64,000 nucleotides of DNA from contig NW_027077445.1 of assembly GCF_963924675.1 (NCBI RefSeq), positions 558,001 to 622,000 on the forward strand, given 5' to 3'. The position numbers and the translations under genes were made by a program. Below the pieces are notes generated by a model, which made no database searches, was not told the origin of the DNA, and worked only from the letters and a program-made list of their open reading frames with translations. Shown piece by piece: positions 34,146 through 48,035 of this stretch; the stretch's first letter is position 1; each line of letters opens with the position of its first letter. This DNA is from Phocoena phocoena. Lineage: Eukaryota > Chordata > Mammalia > Artiodactyla > Phocoenidae.

Positions 34146-37100
34146 TACCCGAAGCCTTAACCTAACCCGTTCCCTAATCCTAACCCATACGCTAACACTA
34201 ACCCGTACCCTAACACGTACGCTCACACTAAACCGTTGTCGTACGGTAACCTGTCCCCTAAATCGTCCTCTTACCCTAACCCTAACCCTAACCATAACCC
34301 GTACCATAAAACCTACACTCACCCTAAACCGTTGCTGTACCCTAAACTGTCACCTAAATCGTCCTCCTCCCCTAACACTAACCCTAAACATAACCCTAAA
34401 CCTAACCCTTACCCGAAGTCTTATGCTAAACCGTCACCTAATCCTAAACCGTACGCTAACACTAACCCGTACCTTAACATGTACGCTCAACCTACACTGT
34501 TGTCGTATCCTAATCTGTATCCTAAACCGTTCCCGTCCCCTAAACCTAACCCTAACCCTAACCCTTACTCGAAGCCTTCCACTAACACGTCCCCAATCCT
34601 AACACGTATGCTAACACTATCCCGTACGCTAACACGTACGCTCAACTTAAACCGTTCTCCTAAACTAACCTGTCCGCTAAACCGTCCCCGTCCCCTAACA
34701 CTAACCCTAACCCTAACCCTAACACTAACCCCTACCCAAAGCCTTACACTTACCCGTCCCTTTATCCTAACCCGTAGGCTATCACTAACCCGTACACTAA
34801 CATGTACGCTCACACTAAACCGTTGTCGTACCCTAACCTGTCCCCTAAACCGTCCCGTCCACTAACCCTAACCTTAACCATAACCCTAACCCTTACCCGA
34901 CGCCTTAAACTAAAGCGTCCCCTAATCCTAACCCGTACGCTAACACTAACATGTAACCAAACATGTACGCTCACCCTAAACCGTTGTCGTACCCTAAACT
35001 GTCCCCTAAACGGTCCCCGTCCCATAACCCTAACCCTAGCCCTAACCCTAACACTAACCCTAACCCAAACACTTACCTGAAGCCTTAACCTAACCCATCC
35101 CATAATCCTAACCCGTACGCTAACACTAACCCATATGCTAACACGTACGCTCACCCTAAACCGTTGTCGTACCCTAACCTGTCCCCTAAACCGTCGCCGT
35201 CACCTAAACCTAACCCTTATCCTAACCCTTACCCGAAGGCTTAACCTAACCCGTCCCCTAATCCTAACCCGTACGCTAACAGTAACCCGTACCCAAATAT
35301 GTACGCTCACCCTAAACCATTGTCGTACCCTAACATGTCCCCTCAACCGTCCCCGTTCCCTAATCCTAACCCTAAATCTTACCCGAAGCCTTACCCTAAC
35401 CCGTCCCCTAAACCTATCACGTACGCTAACACTAACCCATACCCTAACACGTACGCTCACACTAAACCGTAGTCGTACCCTAACCTGTCCCCTAAACCGT
35501 CCCTGTCCACTAACCCTAACCCTAACCCTATCCCTAACCCTTACATGAAGCCTTAACCTAACCCGTCCCCTAATACTAACCCGTACGCTAACACTAATCC
35601 ATAACCTAACTTGTACGCTCACACTAAACTGTTGTCATACGCTAACCTGTACCCTAAATGGTCCCTGTCCCCTAACCCTAAACGTAACCCTAACCCTAAC
35701 CCTTACCCGAAGCCTTACCCTAAGCCGTCCCATAATCCTAACCCGTACGCTAACACTAACCCGTACCCTAACACGTATGCTCACCCTAAACTGTTTTCGT
35801 AACCTAACCTGTCACCTAAACCATCCCCGTCCCCGTCCCCTAACCCTAACCCTAACCCTTACCCGAAGCCTTACCCTAACCCGTCCCCTAAACCCAACAC
35901 GTACGCTAACACTAAACCGTACCCTAACACGTACGCTCACCCTAAAACGTTGTTGTACCCTAACATGTCCCCTAAACCGTCCACGTCCCCTAACCCTAAC
36001 CCTAACCTTAACTCTAACCCTTACCCGAAGCCTTACCCTAACCCGTCCCCTAATCCTAACCCGTACGCTAACAGTAACCAATACCCTAACACGTACGCTC
36101 AGCCTAAATCGTTGTCGTAACCTAACCTGTCCCCTAAACCGTCCCCGTACCCTAACACTAACCCCAACCCTAACCCTAACCCTAAAACTTACCCGAAGCC
36201 TTACCCTAAACCGTCCCCTAATCCTAAACTGTACGCTAACACTAACCCATACCCTAACACGTACGCTCACCCTAAACCGTTGTCGTACCCTAACCTGTCC
36301 CCTAAGCCGTCCCCGTTCCCTAACGTTAACCCTAAACCTAACCCTAACACTCACCCTTACCCGAAGCCTTATGCTAAACCGTCCCCTAATCCTAACCCGG
36401 AAGCTAACACTAACCCGTACCCTGACACGTACGCTCACCCTAAACCGTTGTCGTACCGTGACCTGTCCCTTAAACCATCCCCGTCCCCTAACCCTAACCC
36501 TAACCCTAATACTTACCCGAAGTCTTAAACTCACCCGACACCTAATCCTAACGCGTACGCTAACACTAACCTGTACCCTAACACGTACGCTCACCCTAAA
36601 CCGTTGTCGTACCCTAACCTGTCCCATAAACTGTCCCCGTCCCCTAACCATAACCGTAACTCTAAACCTTACCCGAATCCATAGACTAACCCGTAGCCTA
36701 ATCCTAACCCGTAGGCTAACCCTAAACCATACCCTAACAGGTACGCTCTCCCTAAATTGTTGTCGTACCCTAACCTATACCCTAAACTGTACTCGCCCTT
36801 TAACCCTAACCCTAACCCTAAATCTTACCCGTAGCCTTACCCTAACCCGTCCCTTAATCTTAACCCGTACGCTAACACTAACCCATACCCTAACACGTAC
36901 GCGCACACTAAACCATTGTCGTACCTTAACCTGTCCCCTAAACCGTTCCCGTCCCATAACCCTAACCCTAAACCTAACCCAAAACCTCACCCGAAACCTT
37001 ACCCTAACCCGTACCCTAATCCTAACTTGTACGCTAACACTAAACTGTACCCTAACACCTACGCTCACCCTAAACTGTTGTTGTACACTAACCTGTCCCC

Positions 37101-40100
37101 TAAACCGTCACGGTCCCCTAACCCTAACCCTAACCCTAACCCTAACCCTTACCCGAAGCCTTACCTTAACCCCTCGCCTAATCCTAACACGTACGCTAAC
37201 ACTAACCCGTACCCTAACACGTACAATCATCCTAAAACATTGTCGTACACTAAACTGTCCCCTAAACCGTCCCCAACACCTAACCCTAACACTAACCCTA
37301 ACCCTAATCCTAACCCTAACCCTTACCCGAAGCCTTACCCTAACCCGTCACATAATCCTAACCCGTATGCTAACACTAACCCGTACCCTAACACGTACCC
37401 TCACCCTAAACCGTTGTCGTACCCTAAACTGTCCCCTAAACCGTCCCCGTCCCTTAACCCTAACCCTAACCCTAACCCTAACCCTTACCTGAAGCCTTAC
37501 CCTAACCCGTTCCCTAATCCTAACCCGTATGCTAACACTAACCCGTACCCTAACACGTACACTCACCCTAAACCATAGTCGTACCCTAACCTGTCCCCTA
37601 AACCGTCCCCGAACCCTAACCCTAACACTAAACTTAACCGTAAACCTAACACTTACCCGATGACTTACCATAACACGTCCCCTAATCCTAACCCGTACGC
37701 TAACACTAACCCGTACCCTAACACGTTCGCTCACCCTAAACCGTTGTCGTACACTAACCTGTCCCGTAAACCGTCCCCGTCCCCTAACACTAACACTTAC
37801 CCGAAGTCTTACCCTAACCCGTCCCCTAAACCTAACCCGTACGCTAACACTAACCAGTACCCTAACACGTACGCTCACCCTAAACAGTTGACGTACCCTA
37901 ACCTGTCCCCTAAACCGTCCCCATCCCCTAACCCTAACCCTAACTCTAACCCTTACCCGTAGTCTTACCCTAACCCGTCCCCTAATCCTAACCCGTATGC
38001 TAACACTAATCTGTACCCTAACACATACGTCCAACCTAAACCATTGTCGTACCCTAACCTGTCCCCAAAACCGTCCCCGTCCCCTAACGCTAAACCTAAC
38101 CCTAACCCTATCCCTTACCTGAAGCCGTACCCTAAGCCGTCCCCTAATCCTAACCCGTACGCTAACACTAAATCATACCCTAGCATGTACGCTCACCCAA
38201 AACCGCTGTTGCACCCTAACGTGTCCTCTAAACCGTCCCTGTCCCCTAACCCTAACCCTAACCAAACTCTAACCCTAAACCTAACCCTTACCCGAAGCCT
38301 TACCCTAACCCGTCCCCTAATCCTAACCCGTACGCTAACACTAATCCGTACCCTAAGACGTACGCTAACCCTAAAGCGTTGTCGTACCCTAACCTGTCTC
38401 CTAAACCGTCCCCGTCCCCTAACCATAACACTAACTTTGAACCTAACCATAAACCTTACCCGAAGCCTTACACTAACCCGTCCACTAATCCTAACCCGTA
38501 CGCTAACACTAACCCATACCATAACACGTACTCTCACCCTAAACCGTTGTCGTACCCGAACCTGTCCCCTAATCAGTGCCCGTCCCCTAACCCTAACCCT
38601 AAACCTAACCCTAATCCTAACCCTTAGCCGAAGCCTTACCCTAACCCGTCCCCTAATCCTAAACCGTACGCGAACACTAACCCGTACCCTAACACGTACG
38701 CTCACCCTAAACCGTTGTCGTACACTAACCTGTCCCCTAACCCTTCACCGTCCCCTAACCCTAAACCTAACCCTAACCCTAAACCTAACCCTAACCCTTA
38801 CACAAAGCCTTACCCTAACCCCTCCCTTAATCCTAAACCGTACGCTAACACTAACCCGTACCCTAACACGTACAATCACCCTAAAACATTGTCGTACCCT
38901 AAACTGTCCCCTAAACCATCCCCAACCCCTAAACCTAACACTAAACTTAACCCTAACCCTAACCCTCACCCGATGCCTTAAACTAACCCGTCACCTAATC
39001 CTAACCTGTACGCTAACACTGACCCGTACCCTAACATGTACGCTCACCCTAAACCGTTTTCGTACTCTAACCTGTCCCTTAAACTGTCCCCGTCCCCTAA
39101 CCCTAACACTAACCCTAAACCTAACCCTTACCCGAAGCCTTACACTAAGCCGTCCCCTAATCCTAACCCGTACGCTAACACTAATCCATACCCTAACACG
39201 TTTGCTCAACCTATACCTTTGTCTTACCCTAACCTGTCCCCTAAACCGTCCCCTTCCCCTAACCCTAACACTAACCCGTACCCGAAGTTTTACCCTAACC
39301 CGTCCCCTAAACCTAACCCGTACGCTAACACTAACCAGTACCCTAACACGTACGCTCACACTAAACAGTTGTCGTACCCTAACCTGTCCCCTAAACCGTC
39401 CCCGTCCCCTAACCTTAACCCTAACCCTAAGCCTTACCCGTAGTCTTACACTGAACCGTCCCCTAATCCTAACCCGTATGCTAACACTAATCCGTACCCT
39501 AACACGTACGCCCAACCTAAACCATTGTCGTACCCTAACATGTCCCCAAAACCGTCCCCGTCCCATAACCCTAACCCTAACCCTAACCCTAACCCTTACC
39601 CGAAGCCTTACCCTAAGCCGTCCCCTAATCCTAACCCATACAGTAACACTAAATCGTACCCTAGCATGTACGCTCACCCTAAACTGCTGTTGCACCCTAA
39701 CCTGTCCTCTAAACTGTCCCTGTCCCCTAACACTAACCCTAACCCAACCCTAACCCTAAACCCAACCCTTACTCGAAGCCTTACCCTAACCCGTCCCCAA
39801 ATCTTAACCCGTACACCAACACAAACCCGTACCCTAAGATGTACGCTCACCCTAAAGCGTTGTCGTACCCTAACCTGTCCGCTAAACCGTCCCCGTCCCC
39901 TAAACCTAACGCTAACCTTAAAACTAACCATAAAACTTACCCGAAGCCTTACACTAACCCGTCCCGTAATCCTAACCCGTACGCTAACACTAACACATAC
40001 CCTAACACGTACGCTCAGCCTAAACCGTTGTCGTACACGAAACTGTCCCCTAATCCGTCCCCGTCCCCTAACCCTAACCCTAAACCTAACCCTAACCCTA

Positions 40101-43100
40101 ACTCTTACCCGAAGCCTTACCCTAACCCGTCCCCTAATCCTAAACCGTACGCGAACACTAACCCATACCCTAACACGTACACTCACCTTAAATCATTGTC
40201 GTACACTAACCTGTCCCCTAAACCGTCCCCATCCCCTAACACTAACCATAACCCTAACTCTAACCCTAACCCTTACCCGAAGCCTTACCCTAAGCCGTAC
40301 CCTAATCCTAACACGTACGCTAACACTAACCCGTACCCTAACACGTACGCTCACCCTAAACATTTGTCGTACCCTAACCTGTCTCCTAAACCGCCCCCGT
40401 CCCCTAACCCTAACCCTAAACCTAAACCTAACCCTATGCCTAACCATTAGCCTTACCCGAAGCCTTACCCTAACCCGTCCAATAATCCTAACCCGTACGC
40501 TAACGCTAACACGTACCATAACACGTACGCTAACCCTAAACCGTTCTCGTAACCTAACCTGTCCCCTAAAATGTCCCCGTCCCCTAACATTAACCCTAAA
40601 CTTAACCCTAACCATAAACATTACCCGAAGCCTTACCCTAAACCGTTCCCTAATCCTAACCCGTACGTTTACACTAACCCGTACCCTAACACGTTCGCTC
40701 ATCCTATACCGATGTCGTAACCTAACATGACCCCTAAACCGTCCCCATAACCTAACCCTAACCCTAACCCTAACCCTAAACCTAGCCCTTACCCGAAGCC
40801 TTACCCTAACCCGTCCCCAAATCTTAACCTGTACGCTAAAAGTAACCCATATCCTAACACGTACGCTCACCCAAAATCGTTGGCGTACCCTAACCTATCC
40901 CCTAAACCGTCCCCGTCCCCTAAACCTAACCCTAATCCTAACCCTAATCCTTACCCGAAGCCTTATCCTAACCCGTCCCCTAATCCTAAATCGTATGCTA
41001 ACATTAACCCGTACCCTAACACGTACGCTCACACTAAACACTTGTCGTACCCTAACCTGTCCGCTAAACCGTCCCTGTCCCCTAACCCTAACCCTAACCC
41101 TAAACCTAACCCTAACCCTTACCCGAAGCCTTACGCTATCCCGACCCCTAATCCTAACCCGTACTCTAACACTATCCCGTACCTTAAAACGTACGCTCAC
41201 CCTATACCGTTGTCGTTCCCTAACCTGTCCCCTAAACCGTCCCCGTCCCCTAACCCTAACCCTAACCTTAACCTTAACCCTAAACCTTACCCGAAGCCTT
41301 ACCCTAACACATTCCCTAATCCTAACCCGTACGCTAACACTAACCCATACCCTAACACGTACGCTCACCCTAAACCGTTGTCGTACCATAACATGTCCCT
41401 TAAACCGTCCCTGTCCCCTAAGCCTAACCCTAACCCTAACACTAACCCTAACACTTACCCAAAGCCTTACCCTAACCCGTCTCCTAATCCTAACCCGTAG
41501 GCTAAAACTAACCCATACCCTAACATGTACGCTCACCCTAAACCTAGTCGTACCCTAACCTATCCACTAAACCGTCCCTGTCCCCTAACTATAACCCCAA
41601 CCCTAACCCTAAACGTTACCCGCAGCCTTACCATAACCCGTGCCCTAAACCTAACCCGTGCCCTAACACTAACCAGTACCCAAACACGTACGCTTAACCT
41701 AAACCCATGTCGTACACTAACCTGTCCCCTAAACTGTCCCCGTCCTCTAACCCTAACCCTAACCCTAACCCTAACCCTACCCCTTACCCTAAGCCTTACG
41801 CTAACCCGTCTCCTAATCCTAACCCGTACGCTAACAGTAACACGTACCGTAACAGGTACGCTCACCCTAAACCGTTGTCATAACGTAACCTGTCCCCTAA
41901 ACCGTTCCCGCCCCCTAACCCTAACCCTAACCCTAACCCTAACCCTAACCCTAACCCTAAACATAGCCCTTACCCGAAGCCTTACCCTAACCCGTCCTCT
42001 AATCCTAACCTGTATGCTAACACTAACCCGTACCCTAACACGTACGCTCACCCTAAACCATTGTCGTACCCTAACCTGTCCAATAAACCGTCCGCATCCC
42101 CTAACCCTAACCCTAAACCTAACCCTAACCCTAACCCTAACCCTAACCCTACCCCTTACCCGAAGCCTTACACTAACCCGTCCCCTAATCCTAACCCGTA
42201 CACTAACACTATCCCTTACCCTAACACGTACGCTCACCTTAAACTGTTATCGTACCCTAACCTGTCCCCAAAACCGTCGTCGTCCCCATCCCCTAACCCT
42301 AACCCTAAACCTAACCGTAACCCTTACCCGAAGCCTTATTCTTACCCGTCCCCTAATCCTACTCCGTACGTTAACACTAACCTGTACCCTAACACGTACG
42401 CTCACCCTAGACCGTTGTTGTACCCTAAAGTGTCCCCTAAACCGTCCCCGTCCCCTAACCCTAACACTAACACTAACCCTATTCCTTACCCGAAGCCTTA
42501 CCCTAACCCGTCCCCTAATACTAACCCGTACGCTAACAATAACACGTACCCTAACATGTACGCTCACACTAAACCATTATCGTACCCTAACCTGTCCCCT
42601 AAACCGTCCCCGTCCCCTAACCCTAAACCTAACCGTTACCCGAAGCCTTACCCGAAGCCTTACCCTAACCCGTCCCCTAATCATAACGCGTACGCTAACA
42701 CTAACCAGTACCCTAACACGTACGCTCACCCTATACCGTTGTCGTACTCTAACCTGTCCTCTAAAACGTCCCCATCCCCTAACCCTAACCCTAGCCCTAA
42801 TTCTATCCCTAACACTTACCCGAAGCCTTACACTAAACCGTCCCCTAATCCTAACGCGTACGCTAACACTAACCAGTACCGTAACACGTACTCTCACCCT
42901 AAACCGTTATCGTACCCTAACCTGTCCCCTAAACCGTCTCCATCCCCTAACCCTAACCCTAACCCTAACTCTAACACTAACCCTTACCCGAAGCCTTACC
43001 CTAACCCGTCCCCTAATCCTAACCTGTACGCTAACACTAACCCGTACCCTAACACGTACGTTCACCCTAAACCTTTGTCTTACACTAACCTGTCCCCTAA

Positions 43101-44659
43101 ACCGTCCCCGTCCCCGTCCCCATCCCCTAACCCTAACCGTAACCCTACCCCTATCCGTTACCCAAAGCCTTACACTAACCCGTCCCCTAATCCTAAACCG
43201 TACGCTAACACTAACCCGTACCTTAACACGTACGCTCACCCTAAACCGTTGTCGTAACTTAACATGTCCCCTAAACCGTCCCCGTCCCCTAACACTAACC
43301 CTAACCCTAACCCTAACCCTAACCCTTACCCGAAGCTTTAACCTAACACATTCCCTAATCCTAACCCGTACGCTAACACTAACCCGTACCCTAACACGTA
43401 CGCTCACCCTTAACCGTTGTCGTACGCTAACATGTTCCCTAAACCGTCCCCGTCCCCGTCCCCTAACCCTAACCCTAACCCTTACCCGAAGCCTTACGCT
43501 AACCCTTCCCTTAATCCTAACCTGTACGCTAAAACTAACCCATACCCTAACACGTACGCTGAACCTAAACCGTTGCGTACCCTAACCTATCCACTAAACC
43601 GTCCCCGTCCCTTAACCCTAACCCCAACCCTAACCCTAACCCTTACCCGCAGCCTTACCCTAACCCGTTCCCTAAACCTAACCCGTACACTAACACTAAC
43701 AAGTACCCTAACACGTACCCTTAACCTAAACCCTTGTCGTACACTAACCTGTCCCCTAAACTGTCCCCGTCCTCTAACCCTAACCCTAACCCAAATCCTA
43801 ACCCTAGCCCTTACCCTAAGCCTTACGCTAACCCGTCCCCTAATACTAACCCGTACGCTAACAGTAACCCGTACCCTAACACGTACGCTCACCCTAAACC
43901 GTTGTCATAACCTAACCTGTCCCCTAAACCGTCCCCGTCCCCGTCCCCTAACCCTAACCCTAAACCTAACCCTAACCCTAACCCTTACCCGAAGCCTTAC
44001 CCTAACCCGTCCCCTAATCCTACTCCGTAGGTTAACACGAACCCGTACCCTAACACGTACGCTCACCCTAAACCGTTGTTGTACCCTAAACTGTCCCCTA
44101 AACCGTCCCCATCCCCTAACCCTAAGCCTAACGCTAACCCTAAAACTTACCCGAAGCCTTACCCGAACCCGTCCCCTAATCCTAACCCGTACGTTAACAA
44201 TAACCCGTACCCAAACACGTATGCTCACACTAAACCATTGTCGTACCCTAACCTGTCCCCTAAACCGTCCCCGTCCCCGTCCCCTAACCCTAAACCTAAC
44301 CCTAACCCTAGCCCTTACCCTAAGCCTTACGCTAACCCGTCCCATAATCCTATCCCGTACGCTAACAGTAACCCGCACCCTAACACGTACGCTCACCCTA
44401 AACCGTTGTCATAACCTAACCTGTCCCCTAAACCGTTCCCGTCCCCTAACCCGAACCCTAATCCTAACCCTAACCATAACCCTTACCCGAAGCCTTACCC
44501 TAACCCGTCACCTAATCCTAACCTGTATGCTAACACTAACACATACCCTAACATGTACGCTCACCCTAAACCATTGTCGTACCCTAACCTGTCCCCTAAA
44601 CCGTCCGCGTCCCCTATCCCTAAACCTAACACTAACCCTAACCCTAACCCTAACCCTAA

Positions 44660-45710
44660 CCCTTACCCGAAGACTTACACTAACCCGTCCCCTAATCCTA
44701 ACCTGTACACTAACACTAACGCTTACCCTAACACGTACGCTTACCCTAAACCGTTGTCATACACTTACCTGTCCCCTAAACCATCCCGGTCCCCTAACCC
44801 TAACTCTAACCCTAACCCTAACCCTAACCTTTACCGTAAGCGTTACACTAACCCGTCCCCTAATCCTAAGCCGTACACTAACACTAACCAGTACCCTAAC
44901 ACGTACGCTCACCCTAAATCGTTGTCGTACCCTAACCAGTCCCCTAAACCGTCCCCATCCCGTAACCCTAACCCTAACCCTAACCCTAACCCTAACCCTT
45001 ACCCGAAGCCTTACCCTAACCCGTCCCCTATTCCTAACCCGTACGCTAACACTAAATCGTACCCTAACACGTACGCTCACCCTAAAACGTTGTCATACCC
45101 TAACCAGTGCCCTAAACCGTACCCGTCACCTAATCTTAACCCTAAATCTTACCCGAATCCTTACCCTAACCCATCCCCTAATCCTAACCCGTACGCTAAC
45201 ACTAACCCGTACCCTAACACATACGCTCACCCTAAACTGTTGTCGTACACAAACCTGTCCCCTAAACCGTCCCCGTCCCGTAACCCTCACCCTAACGCTA
45301 ACACTTACACGAAGCCTTACCCTAACCAGTCTCCTAATCCTAACCCGTACCCTAACACTAACTCGTACCCTAACACGTACACTCACCCTAAACCGTTGTC
45401 GTACCCTAACCTGTCCCCTAAACCGTCCCCATCCCCTAACCCTAAACCTAACCCTAACCCTAATCCTAAACCTTACCAGAAGCCTTATCCTAACCCGTCC
45501 CCTAGTCCTAAACCGTACGCTAAAACTAATCCATACCCTAACACGTTAGCTCACACTAAACCGTTGTCGTACCCTAACCTTTCCCCTAAACCGTCGCCAT
45601 CCCCTAAACCTAACCCTAACCCTAACACTAACCCTAACGCTAACCCTTTCCCGAAGCCTTACCCTAACCCGTCTCCTAATCCTAACCCGTACGCTAACAC
45701 TAAACCATAC
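44660..45710. repeat. Segment of the telomere-like array duplicated ~2.33 kb downstream
   Basis: Shares rare variant strings with 46995-48035: CATACACTTACC at 44758 and 47091; TGTCGTACACAAACC at 45241 and 47568; AACCAGTGCCC in both. The offset is 2327-2333 bp, the change being one hexamer. Confidence 0.85.
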
Positions 45711-46994
45711 CCTAACACGTACGCTCACAACTAAACCGTTGTCGTACCCTAACCTGTCCCCTAAACAGTCCCCGTTCCCTAACCTTAACCCTCACCCTAA
45801 CCATAACCCTTACCCGAAGCCTTACACTAACCCGTCCCCTAATCCTAACCCGAACGCTTACACTAACCCGTACCCTAACACGTACGCTCACCCTAAACCT
45901 TTGTCGTACCCTAACCTGTCCCCTAAAAAGTCCCTGTCCCCTAACCCTAAACCTAACCCTAACCCTAACCCTAACCCTAACCCTAACCCTTACCCGAAGC
46001 CTTACACTAACCCGTCCCTTAATCCTAAACCGTACTCTAACACTAACATATACCCTAACACGTACGCTCACCCTAAACCGTTTTCGTACCCTAAACTGTC
46101 CCGTAAACCGTCCCCGTCTCCTAACCCTAACCCTAATCCTAAACCTAACCCTTACCCGAAGCCTTACCTTAACACGTCACATAATCCTAAACCGTACGCT
46201 AACACTAACCCGTGCCCTAACATGTATGCTCACCCTAAACCATTGTCTTACCCTAACCTGTCCCCAAACAGTCCCCATTCCCTAACCTTAACCCTAAACC
46301 TAACCCTAACCATAACCCTTACCCGAAGCCTTACCCTAAACCGTCCCCTAATCCTAACCCGTACGCTTACACTAACCCGTACCCTAACACGTACGCTCAC
46401 CCTAAACCTTTGTCGTACACTAACCTGTCCCCTAAACCGTCCCCGTCCTCTAACCCTAACCCTAACACTAACCCTTACCCTAACACTTACCCAAAGCCTT
46501 ACACTAACCCGTCCCCTAATCCTAACCCGTACGCTAACACTAACCCGTACCGTAAGACGTACGTTAACCCTAAACAATTGTCGTACCCTAACCTGTCCCC
46601 AAACCGTCCCCGTCCCCGTCTCCTAAACTTAACCTTAAACCTAACCCTAACCCTAACCCTTACCCGAAGACTTACACTAACCCGTCCCCTAATCCTAACC
46701 TGTACGCTAACATTAACCCTTACCCTAACACGTACGCTCACCCTAAACCGTTGTCGTACCCTAACCTGTCCCCTAAACCATCCCCGTCCTCTAACCCTAA
46801 CCCTAACCCTAACCCTAACCCTTACTCGAAGCCTTACCCTAACCCGTCCCCTAATCCTAACCCGTACGCTAACACTAACCCGTACCCTAACACATACGTT
46901 CACCCTAAACAATTGTCGTACGCTAACCTGTCCCCTAAACCGTCCCCGTCACCGTCTCCTATCCTTAACCTTAACCCTAACCTTAACCCTAAAC

Positions 46995-48035
46995 CTTACC
47001 CGAAGACTTACACTAACCCGTCCCCAAATCCTAACCTGTACACTAACACTAAACCTTACCCTAACACGTACGCTTACCCTAAACCATTGTCATACACTTA
47101 CCTGTCCCCTAAACCATCCCGGTCCCCTAACCCTAACTCTAACCCTAACCCTAACCCTAACCTTTACCGTAAGTGTTACATTAACCCGTCCCCTAATCCT
47201 AAGCCGTACACTAACACTAACCAGTACCCTAACACGTACGCTCACCCTAAATCGTTGTCGTACCCTAACCAGTCCCCTAAACCGTCCCCATCCCGTAACC
47301 CTAACCCTAACCCTAACCCTAACCCTTACCCGAAGCCTTACCCTAACCCGTCCCCTATTCCTAACCCGTACGCTAACACTAAATCGTACCCTAACACGTA
47401 CGCTCAACCTAAAACGTTGTCATACCCTAACCAGTGCCCTAAACCGTACCCGTCCTCTAACCCTAACCCTAAATCTTACCCGAATCCTTACCCTAACCCG
47501 TCCCCTAATCCTAACCCGTACGCTAACACTAACCCGTACCCTAACACATACGCTCACCCTAAACTGTTGTCGTACACAAACCTGTCCCCTAAACCGTCCC
47601 CGTCCCGTAACCCTAACCCTAACGCTAACACTTACCCGAAGCCTTACCCTAACCAGTCTCCTAATCCTAACCCGTACCCTAACACTAACTCGTACCCTAA
47701 CACGTACACTCACCCTAAACCGTTGTCGTACCCTAACCTGTCCCCTAAACCGTCCCCATCACCTAACCCTAAACCTAACCCTAACCCTAATCCTAAACCT
47801 TACCAGAAGCCTTATCCTAACCCGTCCCCTAGTCCTAAACTGTACGCTAAAACTAATCCATACCCTAACACGTACGCTCACACTAAACCGTTGTCGTACC
47901 CTAACCTTTCCCCTAAACCGTCACCATACCCTAAACCTAACCCTAACCCTAACACTAACCCTAACCCTAACCCTTTCCCGAAGCCTTACCCTAACCCGTC
48001 TCCTAATCCTAACCCGTACGCTAACACTAACCCGT
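46995..48035. repeat. Duplicate of the 44.66-45.71 kb segment
   Basis: See shared rare variants at 47091 and 47568. Differences are scattered substitutions, so the duplication is not recent relative to ordinary unit turnover. Confidence 0.85.
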
